Assembly (NCBI GenBank): GCA_963828715.1
Contig: CAWHFX010000008.1
Span: forward strand, 62,001 to 126,000
Direction: 5' to 3'
DNA length: 64,000 nucleotides
From: JAQGMV01 sp963828715
GTDB lineage: Bacteria; Pseudomonadota; Gammaproteobacteria; Burkholderiales; SG8-41
Part shown: positions 54,126 to 61,867 of the stretch, piece after piece
Numbering within the stretch: the stretch's first letter is position 1
Layout of the letters: the number at the start of each line of letters is the position of its first letter
Position numbers and translations under genes: made by a program
Notes under the pieces: generated by a model
Told to the model about the DNA's origin: nothing
Database searches by the model: none
What the model saw: the letters and a program-made list of their open reading frames with translations, nothing else

Positions 54126-54320
54126 GTTCTTTGATTATGGAATGATGTCTGCTGACCATAGCGCACGATCTGTACCAACTCAGCGCGCATCATGTCGCGA
54201 CAACAAAGAACGGAAGAACAATGGGTTGAGGCTTACACGGAAAGCCGCCCTTCACATGCGGCGGCGAACACGGCCGCTGCATGCGGCGGCGCCATCAAAT
54301 AGCGTGGAAGAGCAGCCGCT
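54126..54320. promoter_or_regulatory. Gap between the two NtrC-like genes with a 9-bp inverted repeat
   Basis: The 195-base gap carries CGTTCTTTG at 54125-54133 and its exact inverse CAAAGAACG at 54204-54212; the first copy overlaps the start of the degenerate regulator. Further on the plus strand, GCGGCGGC-type repeats near 54250-54295 may form a hairpin after the upstream gene. No clear promoter hexamers were found. Confidence 0.35.
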
Positions 54321-55868
54321 TCAGGCCGCGGCCGACCTGGATTCGGGGCGCTTGTGGATCCCGAGCTTGCGCATGCGCCCGCGTAGCGTGCTCGGATTCA
54401 GTCCGAGAACGCGCGCTGCGCCGAACTCGCCTTCGATCACGCCGCGCGTGTGATCCAGCACGCGACCGATATGCTCGCGTTCCACTTCTTCGAGGCTTTG
54501 GCCGACGTTTGCGGCCTTCTCCATCGCCGGCGGTGCCTTGTTCATGGTCGCCGGAAGCGCGGACACTTCCAGCCTGGAGCCTCTGGTCAAGATCGCCGCG
54601 CGCTCGATGAGGTTCTCGAGTTCGCGCACGTTGCCGGGCCAGTCGTATGCCATCGCCTGCTCGAGAAAGGCGGTGCTCGGACCATCTATACGCTTACCGA
54701 GCTTGCGCGCGGCCCGCGCGGCGAAGTAGCCGACGAGGCGGGGGATATCTTCGCGGCGCTCGCGCAACGCGGGCAACAGGATAGGGAAAACATTGAGGCG
54801 ATAATAGAGGTCGCTGCGAAAACCGCCGGCCTGGACCTGCTGCTCGAGCGTACGGTTGGTGGCAGCGATCAGCCGCACGTCAGTGCGCAGGCTGCGTGAC
54901 CCGCCGACGCGCTCGAACTCCTGTTCCTGCAGCACGCGCAGAAGTTTCGCCTGGCTCTCGAGTGGCAGCTCGCTCACCTCGTCCAGAAAGAGCGTGCCGC
55001 CGTCCGCCAGCTCGAAGCGTCCCCGGCGCTGCTGGGTTGCACCGGTGAAAGCGCCTTTCTCGTGCCCGAAGAGCTCACTCTCCACCAGGTCACGCGGCAG
55101 GCTCGCGCAGTTTATCTTGATGAGCGGCCGGTCACGGCGGGTGCTGCGATTGTGAATGGCGCGCGCGATGAGCTCCTTCCCCGTCCCGGTCTCTCCAAGG
55201 ATCAACACCGTGCTCTTCGTGGGCGCCACCAGTTCGACCTGCTCGAGCACATGTGCGAGCGCGGGCGCTTCGCCGACGATTTCGCGAAAATTGGCTCGCG
55301 AATGGATCTCGTCGACGAGGCACTCGATCGTGACCTTCGAGCGCTGGTGCGCCTCGATTTCCGCGCGCAGCCTTGCGTTCTGCTCCTGCAGCGCCCGGCG
55401 CGCACGCAGCAACGACAGGTGCGCGCCCACTCGCGCCAGCAACTCTTCGTGACGAAAGGGCTTCGTGAGATAGTCGACGGCACCCGCCGAGAACGCCCGC
55501 ACCTTGTCTACGGCGTCATCCAGTGAGGTCAGGAAGATCACGGGAATGTCGCGCGTAATCTCGGCACTGCGCAGCGCGTCACACACTGAAAAACCGTCGA
55601 GTCCCGGCATGAGTGCGTCGAGAAGCACAAGGTCGAACGTTCTCGCATTCAAGAGTTCGAGTGCGCTTTCGCCGTCTTCGGCCAGTACCACATCGCTGTA
55701 GCCGGCACGCTCGAGGTGTCGCGCCAAAAAGTGGCGGCTGACCGGTTCGTCATCTACGATGAGAATACGTGCGTTACGCTGGTCCGTGTGGTCGTAGCGA
55801 TCCACCATCCGCCGCCCTGCGTTTCCGCCGTCCGAATCGGACCCTGCGCCACTGAAGCGATCGTTCAC
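54321..55868 (-). CDS. Sigma-54-dependent response regulator, NtrC family
   Basis: The 515-residue protein has a receiver with acceptor Asp84 in LVLLDALMPGLDG, a coiled linker, and an AAA+ domain with Walker A GETGTGKE (residues 225-232), the sigma-54 contact loop GAFTGA (272-277), Walker B GGTLFLDEVSEL, and Arg-finger region FRSDLYYRLNVFPI. A Fis-type HTH follows at the C-terminus (EGEFGAARVLGLNPSTLRGR, MRKLGIH). It activates sigma-54 promoters when phosphorylated. It begins at a GTG overlapping the stop of the PAS receptor gene (GTGA), an unusual pairing of a receptor with an NtrC-type output; a later Met 20 residues in is an alternative start. Its kinase is unknown, CheA at 57757 being one candidate. 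Confidence 0.92.
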   Translation of the reverse strand: MNDRFSGAGSDSDGGNAGRRMVDRYDHTDQRNARILIVDDEPVSRHFLARHLERAGYSDVVLAEDGESALELLNARTFDLVLLDALMPGLDGFSVCDALRSAEITRDIPVIFLTSLDDAVDKVRAFSAGAVDYLTKPFRHEELLARVGAHLSLLRARRALQEQNARLRAEIEAHQRSKVTIECLVDEIHSRANFREIVGEAPALAHVLEQVELVAPTKSTVLILGETGTGKELIARAIHNRSTRRDRPLIKINCASLPRDLVESELFGHEKGAFTGATQQRRGRFELADGGTLFLDEVSELPLESQAKLLRVLQEQEFERVGGSRSLRTDVRLIAATNRTLEQQVQAGGFRSDLYYRLNVFPILLPALRERREDIPRLVGYFAARAARKLGKRIDGPSTAFLEQAMAYDWPGNVRELENLIERAAILTRGSRLEVSALPATMNKAPPAMEKAANVGQSLEEVEREHIGRVLDHTRGVIEGEFGAARVLGLNPSTLRGRMRKLGIHKRPESRSAAA

Positions 55869-57562
55869 GCGCCGTCCGTTCCAGTCTTCGGAAGCGGCGC
55901 CGAGTCATCCGCCGCACGGCCGGATGCGTGGGCGTCGGTCGACCCGTTTGCGGCGCGCTCGCGGCGGCCCTTTCGAACCGCCCGCTCCGGCTTCGCGCCG
56001 CGGTCGCCGAGCTGAAAAATCGACAGCGCATCGCCGAGAAGTTGTGCCTGCTGCGCGAGCAAGTTGGCTGATGCCGCTGAATCGCCGACGAGGCCCGCAT
56101 TCTCCTGGGTCATGCGATCCATGTGGGTGACTGCTTCGTTCACCTGTTCGATACCGCTGCTTTGTTCGCCTGAAGCGGTGCTGATTTCGCGCACGATGGC
56201 CGTAACGCGATTTACCGCCGATACGATCTCCTGCATCGTGGTGCCCGCTTCCGAGACGAGATGCGAGCCCTGGTCGACCGTGCCCACGGACTCTGAGATA
56301 AGCGCCTTGATCTCCTTCGCCGCGGCTGCGCTCCTCTGAGCCAGACTGCGCACCTCGGATGCGACCACAGCGAAACTCCGCCCCTGCTCGCCGGCCCGTG
56401 CGGCCTCGACGGCAGCATTGAGGGCAAGTATGTTCGTCTGAAACGCGATGCCGTCGATCACCCCGGTGATCTCGGCGATCTTCTGCGAAGACTTCGATAT
56501 CGTTTCCATCGTCGTGACGACTTGCGCCACCACGTCTCCGCCACGGACCGCAATCGCAGATGCGCCGCTGGCAAGTTCGTTCGCTGCCTTCGCGTTGTCG
56601 GCGTTCTGCCTGACGGTGCTCGTCAGCTCTTCCATGGAAGCTGCCGTCTCTTCGAGCGATGCAGCCTGTTCCTCCGTGCGCTTCGCAAGGTTCGTGCTGC
56701 CGGATGCGATATTGACTGCCGCGGCTTCCACACTGCTGGTGCTCGAGCGCACATCCTGGAGAACGCCGATGAGTTTCCCGTTCATCTGGTCGAGCATTCG
56801 GAAAAATCGCAGAAGCTCAGCGTCGCCTCGTGTCGGGAACGTTGCGCCAACGTCGCCCATCAGGACACGATGGGCGATGCTCAACGCATCGTTTACGGGA
56901 CCACCCAGGCAGCGCGTCGCCCATACGCCGAATAGCACCGCGGCGAGCACGCCGAGCACACCCAGCGCGAGCAGCGCGCCAGAAGCCTCCGGAGACACGA
57001 GTGCGAGCGCCGCCAAGGCGATGAAGAGCGCAGAGAAGCCGCCCGCGGTCCACCAGCACCGTGCATAGAAGGACGTGCGGCCAAGGCGCTGGAGAAGACC
57101 TCTTGGGCCGCTATAGACCAGATCGCCGCCGCGAAGCGTGGCGCCGCGCAACGTGTCTGCGCGCATCTGTGCGTAGAGATCCGCCGCCGAATCGATTTCC
57201 GCACGCGATGGCTTCGTGCGCACGGATATATAGCCTACGATCTTTCCATGTGCGGCGATGGGAGAAACATTCGCTCTCACCCAATAGAAGCCGCCGTCCT
57301 TGCGCCGGTTCTTCACGATGCCCGTCCACGGCCGCCCCGCCTTGATGGTCTGCCACAGGTCGGCGAACGCAGCAGGCGGCATGTCCGGATGCCGCACGAG
57401 ATTGTGCGCTTGGCCGAGGAGTTCCTCGCGCGAGAATCCGGAGCTACGAACAAACGCGTCACTCGCGTAGGTGATGACTCCCTTGGGCGTGGTTCGCGAA
57501 ACCAGAATCTCATCTTCCGGCACGACGTACTCCTGATCCGTGACGGGGAGGTTGACTCTCAT
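55865..57562 (-). CDS. PAS-domain chemoreceptor (Aer-like)
   Basis: The 565-residue protein starts MRVNLPVTDQEYVVPEDEIL. Residues about 15-115 are a PAS domain of the Aer type (SRTTPKGVITYASDAFVRSS, GFSREELLGQAHNLVRHPDM, PWTGIVKNRRKDGGFYWVRA), commonly binding FAD and reporting redox state. Two membrane helices follow at about 165-215, then a signalling hairpin (FQTNILALNAAVEAARAGEQ, SFAVVASEVRSLAQRSAAA). There is no periplasmic domain. The tail is charged and disordered. The 194-base gap upstream (57563-57756) contains a dyad CAGACT-G-AGTCTG at 57673-57685 and no gene. It overlaps the NtrC-type regulator. Confidence 0.92.
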   Translation of the reverse strand: MRVNLPVTDQEYVVPEDEILVSRTTPKGVITYASDAFVRSSGFSREELLGQAHNLVRHPDMPPAAFADLWQTIKAGRPWTGIVKNRRKDGGFYWVRANVSPIAAHGKIVGYISVRTKPSRAEIDSAADLYAQMRADTLRGATLRGGDLVYSGPRGLLQRLGRTSFYARCWWTAGGFSALFIALAALALVSPEASGALLALGVLGVLAAVLFGVWATRCLGGPVNDALSIAHRVLMGDVGATFPTRGDAELLRFFRMLDQMNGKLIGVLQDVRSSTSSVEAAAVNIASGSTNLAKRTEEQAASLEETAASMEELTSTVRQNADNAKAANELASGASAIAVRGGDVVAQVVTTMETISKSSQKIAEITGVIDGIAFQTNILALNAAVEAARAGEQGRSFAVVASEVRSLAQRSAAAAKEIKALISESVGTVDQGSHLVSEAGTTMQEIVSAVNRVTAIVREISTASGEQSSGIEQVNEAVTHMDRMTQENAGLVGDSAASANLLAQQAQLLGDALSIFQLGDRGAKPERAVRKGRRERAANGSTDAHASGRAADDSAPLPKTGTDGA

Positions 57563-57756
57563 CGGCAGTTCCTTTCTTGTGGCTTGTCAGCAGCCAGCGC
57601 GAGACGGCGGCGGCGGCAAATTGAACCGGTTGTGTGGCGCGCGACGAAGTTCACAAACAGCGTGAGCCAGTTCAGACTGAGTCTGGGCCGCGCCAAAATG
57701 CCCTGTCGTCAAAGTGCCGCGGGTGGTCAGTCGGCCAGCGCCTTTCCGAGGTCGCA

Positions 57757-59859
57757 TCACGCCAGCGCCAGCGCCACCTCGTCAGACGCGGTCTCAGCAG
57801 TCCACGTCATCGCCTTAGGTGCCAGCGCTGCGGCGTCGAGTATCAGGGCCACCCTGCCGTCACCGAGTATCGTCGCGCCCGAGATGCCCGAAACCTTGCG
57901 GTAGTTCGATTCGAGGCTCTTGATGACGACCTGCTGCTGGCCGACCAGCGTATCCACGAGCAGCGCCGTTTTTCGCCCGTCAGCCTCGATGATGACGACG
58001 ATGCCTTGCTCGACTTTCGTGCACTGCGTCTCGAGCCCGAAAAGCTCGTGGAGCGCAACGATCGGGAGGTACTCTCCGCGCACGCGTATCGTTCGTCCGA
58101 GCCCGGCGATCGTGTTGATGTCCTGCGGCGCCGGCTGCAGCGATTCGACGATGCACGCGAGCGGCAGGATGTAGAGTTCTTCACCCACGGCCACTGAAAG
58201 GCCGTCGAGTATGGCGAGCGTCAGGGGCAGACGCACCGTAACGCGTGTCCGCTTGCCCTGTTCACTCTCGACATCCACTCGGCCGCCGAGTGCCTTGATG
58301 TTGCGAGCGACCACGTCCATTCCAACGCCACGACCGGAAACCGCCGTCACGACTTCGGCAGTAGAGAAGCCAGCTTGGAAAATGAGCTCCCAGACTTCCG
58401 AGTCGCTCATGCTGTCGGAGACCGTCATGCCACGCTCGCGGGCCTTCTCGAGGATCCGCGCTCGATCGAGTCCGGCGCCGTCGTCCTCAACCCTCACGAA
58501 CACGCTGCCGCCCTGCTGGAAAGCACTCAGCTTGAGCGTGCCCTGCGGCGGTTTCCCGGCAGCGACTCGCACTTCCGGCAACTCGATTCCATGATCGAGG
58601 CTGTTCCTGACCAGATGCGTCAGCGGATCCGCCAGCTTTTCGATAACGCCTTTGTCGAGCTCGGTCGCTTCGCCCTCGGTCTTGAGCTCGACGCGTTTGC
58701 CCATCTTCCCCGCGAGGTCCCGCACCACGCGCGGATAGCGGCTGAAGGCGAACGACATCGGCATCATCCGGATCGACATCACGGCTTCCTGCAGGTCACG
58801 CGTGTTGCGATCGAGCTGCAGCAGCCCGTCCAGCAGCTTGCTGTGCAGCACGGGATCGAGCTCGCGCCCACTCTGTACCAGCATCGCCTGCGTGATGACG
58901 AGCTCCCCGACCAGGTTGATCAGTTTGTCCACCTTGTCGACACCGACTCGGATGGAAGAGGTCTCGGCTTGCGTGGAAACGGCAACCTTGTCGCTCGCGC
59001 GCCGACCGGCAGGCGCTACTGCGATGGCAGGGTCGTCCGTGGAACGCCGTCCGGAGCTCGGGTCTGCCGCGGCCGAAGGGGTCCCCGGCGCATCGTCGAA
59101 GAAGCCGTACGCGGTCTCCGCGGATTGTTCTGCCACCGGAGGGAGATCGACAAAAAAGCCATACGCTTCTTTCGCCTGCGCCTGCGCCGGCGCGGCTGTC
59201 GAGACTGCCTCGACCCTGCAGACTTCCGGGGCGACCACGAACTCGCAAAGCTCGCGTAGCTTCGCGACACTTTGCGCGGTCTTCAGGACGAGCCGCCAGC
59301 AGCCGTCGTCTGCACCGCTGTCACGCCGCGTCTCCCGCACCTCACCCATGCCGGCAAGCTCATCGAACAGATGTTCGATATGTGCATCCTCAGCCGCGCC
59401 AGAGTCGATTTCGATGCGTACGGTTTGCTCGGCCGCGCTGGTCGCCACTGGCGGTGCGGCCGCCGCACGCGCCGCCTGGCTCAGCGCGCGCAGTCTCGCG
59501 ACGATCGCGACGGCCGGTTCCGTGGACGCCGTGCGCCCCTGCTGGTGCGCTTCGAGCTGCTCTTTGAGGACGTCGCGCGCATGCAGGAAAGCATCCACCA
59601 TGTCGGCGTCGATCGTGATCTCGTGTTTGCGCAACCGATCGAGCAGTGTCTCGAGTTCATGCGTGACATCGGTCATGTCATTGAAGCCGAAGGTTCCGCT
59701 GCTGCCTTTGATCGAATGCGCCGCCCGGAAGATCGCGTCGAAGTCCTCGTTCCCCGGGCAGGAGATATCGAGCGCCAGCAGCAGACTCTCCATCGTGGCG
59801 AGGTGTTCCTCGGCTTCATCGAAGAAGACCTGGTAGAAACGAGTCATATCGATCGTCAT
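57757..59859 (-). CDS. cheA: CheA, chemotaxis histidine kinase (second copy, full length)
   Basis: This 700-residue kinase has P1 with His48 in FRAAHSIKGSSGTFGF; a P2-like segment at about residues 145-220 (VRIEIDSGAAEDAHIEHLFD, CWRLVLKTAQSVAKLRELCE); P3 (VGVDKVDKLINLVGELVITQ); P4 (LTHLVRNSLDHGIELPEVRV, VEDDGAGLDRARI, AVSGRGVGMDVVARNIKALG); and CheW-like P5 (LSVAVGEELYILPLACIVES). It is a different lineage from the CheA at 37385, longer and with a P2 region. It lies downstream of cheY and the short receptor. Confidence 0.95.
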   Translation of the reverse strand: MTIDMTRFYQVFFDEAEEHLATMESLLLALDISCPGNEDFDAIFRAAHSIKGSSGTFGFNDMTDVTHELETLLDRLRKHEITIDADMVDAFLHARDVLKEQLEAHQQGRTASTEPAVAIVARLRALSQAARAAAAPPVATSAAEQTVRIEIDSGAAEDAHIEHLFDELAGMGEVRETRRDSGADDGCWRLVLKTAQSVAKLRELCEFVVAPEVCRVEAVSTAAPAQAQAKEAYGFFVDLPPVAEQSAETAYGFFDDAPGTPSAAADPSSGRRSTDDPAIAVAPAGRRASDKVAVSTQAETSSIRVGVDKVDKLINLVGELVITQAMLVQSGRELDPVLHSKLLDGLLQLDRNTRDLQEAVMSIRMMPMSFAFSRYPRVVRDLAGKMGKRVELKTEGEATELDKGVIEKLADPLTHLVRNSLDHGIELPEVRVAAGKPPQGTLKLSAFQQGGSVFVRVEDDGAGLDRARILEKARERGMTVSDSMSDSEVWELIFQAGFSTAEVVTAVSGRGVGMDVVARNIKALGGRVDVESEQGKRTRVTVRLPLTLAILDGLSVAVGEELYILPLACIVESLQPAPQDINTIAGLGRTIRVRGEYLPIVALHELFGLETQCTKVEQGIVVIIEADGRKTALLVDTLVGQQQVVIKSLESNYRKVSGISGATILGDGRVALILDAAALAPKAMTWTAETASDEVALALA

Positions 59860-59894
59860 GGCGAATACCCCGTCGGTGGTTCAAGCACGCGTGA

Positions 59895-60261
59895 TCAGCC
59901 GATCACTTTTTTCACGACTTCGACCAGCTTCGCCGGATCGAACGGTTTCACCAGCCAGCCTGTCGCGCCGGCCGCCTTGCCCTGCGCTTTCATGGTGTCG
60001 CCCGACTCGGTGGTCAGCATCAGGATAGGCACCGTCTTGTACCTGGGGCAGCCCGCGCAGTGAGCGGACCAGCGTCAGCCCGTCCATCTTCGGCATGTTC
60101 TGGTCGGTCAGAACCAGGTTTACGCCGGTGCCTTTCGCCTTTGAAAGACCGTCTTCGCCGTCTACCGCTTCGAGCACCTGGTAACCCGCGCTCTTGAGCG
60201 TGAATGCGACCATCTGACGGATGGAGGCTGAATCGTCTACTGCAAGTACCGTCTTCGTCAT
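59895..60261 (-). CDS. cheY: CheY, second copy (frameshifted by one base)
   Basis: Starting at 60261, TKTVLAVDDSASIRQMVAFT and LVLTDQNMPKMDGLTLVRSL is a normal CheY with acceptor Asp in LTDQNMP. Near 60043 an extra G (CAGGTAC for CAGTAC) shifts the frame; without it the read is TVPILMLTTESGDTMKAQGK, ATGWLVKPFDPAKLVEVVKK, ending at TGA 59895-59897. The restored protein of about 121 residues has all active-site residues. As given, the product would lose the C-terminal third including the conserved Lys. It lies between the short receptor and cheA. Confidence 0.88.
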
Positions 60262-60279
60262 GTGTCACTCTCCCGCGAG

Positions 60280-61524
60280 CTAGAACAGCTCGACGTCTCC
60301 GCTTTCCATGGATTGCTGTTTCACAGGATTTCGTGCCGTGGAGGTGCGCGCGTTTTCCACTGCTTCGTCTATCGCACGGCGCGCCGATTCATGTGCCGAC
60401 GGATCGTCAGGCTGCAGCGCTTCGAGCGACGCCATTGCCGCCGTTACGCCGCTCAGTGCGTGGACGCGTTTGCCGACGTGTCCCAGCAACTGCGTGACGA
60501 TGTCCTGAAACTGGAGGTTGGTTACAGCATCGTTGACGTCGTGTTCCATCTTCGAGGTGCGCTCGGCCAGTTGTGCCGCGGCTTGCGTCGCCTCGCTGTG
60601 TGCCGCATGAATCTCGGAAACCATGTTGTCGATGCGTCGCTTCGACTGCAGCGCGACGTTCATGTCGCGTGAGGCTATATCCTCGATCGCCTGTTCCGCA
60701 CTTGTTGCAGCGGCATGCATCGAGTTGATGTGCTGGTGTATCTGCCGGCTGAAATCTCCGGTACGGCTCGACAGTGCCCGCACCTCATCCGCGACGATCG
60801 CGAAGCCGCGACCCGCTTCGCCCGCGCGCGCCGCCTCGATGGCCGCGTTCAACGCAAGCAGATTCGTCTGTTTGGAGATGGCTTCCATCTCGACGAGCGC
60901 AGCCTGAATGCGTGTCGCATACCCCGCCACTGCCTCGACCAGATCAATGAGACCCATTGCGAGCTTGCCGTTTTGAACGGTCGCATTGATGAAGAATTGG
61001 AGTGTTCCCGATGTCTCGCCGACGAACTCGTTGAAGCGCCGCGTCAGGCGGTTTCCGCCGTCTGCCTCGGCAGCCTGTCCGCCGGTGGCGAGTTCCAATG
61101 CAAGTGTCTGCTGGTCACGCGCCTGCATATGAATGTCGTTGAAGCTCGAGATGAGCCGGTTGATAGCCTCCAGGAAGAGGGTCTGCACCTGCGAGATCTC
61201 GTCGTGAGCTGCCGCGAGCTGCGTGCTCAGGCTATCTGTGCACGAGGGCAGAAGCGCGATGCCCGGAGTCGGGTGTACCGCGGGTTCCGGCTGTTGCGGC
61301 TCTGCCTCGGCACGGTTGGTAACCACGCCCGGTGTGACAAAAGCACGGTGTAAGGCAACACGCCACAACGCGCATAGCACGCCTGTTGCGACGATCGTGG
61401 CGAGCGCGAGCGCTTTCGACGGAGGTGCAAAGGCGACGAGCACGGCACCGGTAAGACTCACCAGCATGAGCCCTGTCGTCCATCGAGAGTCCGCGGGCAG
61501 TGCGTATTCAGACGGTCGAATCAC
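60280..61524 (-). CDS. Short membrane chemoreceptor with a CheZ-like FQDxxxQ motif
   Basis: The 414-residue protein has two adjacent membrane helices (about residues 16-33 and 38-58) with no periplasmic domain, then a signalling domain whose hairpin tip is KQTNLLALNAAIEAARAGEA, GRGFAIVADEVRALSSRTGD (about residues 218-257). After the receptor hairpin it has NLQFQDIVTQLLGHVGKRV (from residue 336), nearly the same as the catalytic helix of the CheZ at 36562 (FQDLTGQVLKRV): Asp341 and Gln345 match its Asp198 and Gln202. It ends MESGDVELF, a peptide shared with CheD. It is the first gene before cheY and cheA of the second system, which lacks a separate cheZ. Phosphatase activity is inference. Confidence 0.9.
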   Translation of the reverse strand: MIRPSEYALPADSRWTTGLMLVSLTGAVLVAFAPPSKALALATIVATGVLCALWRVALHRAFVTPGVVTNRAEAEPQQPEPAVHPTPGIALLPSCTDSLSTQLAAAHDEISQVQTLFLEAINRLISSFNDIHMQARDQQTLALELATGGQAAEADGGNRLTRRFNEFVGETSGTLQFFINATVQNGKLAMGLIDLVEAVAGYATRIQAALVEMEAISKQTNLLALNAAIEAARAGEAGRGFAIVADEVRALSSRTGDFSRQIHQHINSMHAAATSAEQAIEDIASRDMNVALQSKRRIDNMVSEIHAAHSEATQAAAQLAERTSKMEHDVNDAVTNLQFQDIVTQLLGHVGKRVHALSGVTAAMASLEALQPDDPSAHESARRAIDEAVENARTSTARNPVKQQSMESGDVELF

Positions 61525-61635
61525 GATTTTCCAGTTTCCACTCAGCAGTGTGCGATCCCGACGGGGGCGGCACGAGACGAGCTCGTCATTGGGTTGTCAC
61601 GGTCGAGCACGCCACCACCGTGGTGACTTAGGCCA

Positions 61636-61662
61636 ATAACGACCGAAAGCCCGGCGCCTTTA
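61636..61662 (-). promoter_or_regulatory. Sigma-28 (FliA) promoter for the short receptor-cheY-cheA unit
   Basis: On the minus strand: TAAA, 15 bases, GTCGTTAT (five of eight, nearly the same -10 as the fliC site, GTCGTAAT). It lies 112 bases upstream of the gene start at 61524, divergent from fliC. Confidence 0.62.
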
Positions 61663-61754
61663 CACCTGACCGCTATTACGAGCACCGGTGCGTGCTCGAG
61701 ACTCCGGCAGGCCACCGGCCCGGCAATGCCGCTGGAATCTGTGAAGGATGCGGC

Positions 61755-61781
61755 TAAAGTCCTTTCATGGACGGTCGTAAT
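61755..61781 (+). promoter_or_regulatory. Sigma-28 (FliA) promoter of fliC
   Basis: TAAA, 15 bases, GTCGTAAT, with the longer -35 block TAAAGTCC, close to the consensus TAAAGTTT-N11-GCCGATAA. It lies about 87 bases upstream of the fliC start, which itself has AAGGAG at 61857-61862. Flagellin is the archetypal sigma-28 target. The remainder of the 343-base fliC-receptor gap holds only the divergent receptor promoter and nothing else I can support. Confidence 0.75.
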
Positions 61782-61867
61782 TGCCTCCGCGACGGCGGTT
61801 AATTGTCTTCGACCTAACCGAAGTCCCCGGCCGTCAGGGCCGTAACTTACTTCTCAAGGAGCTGAAG

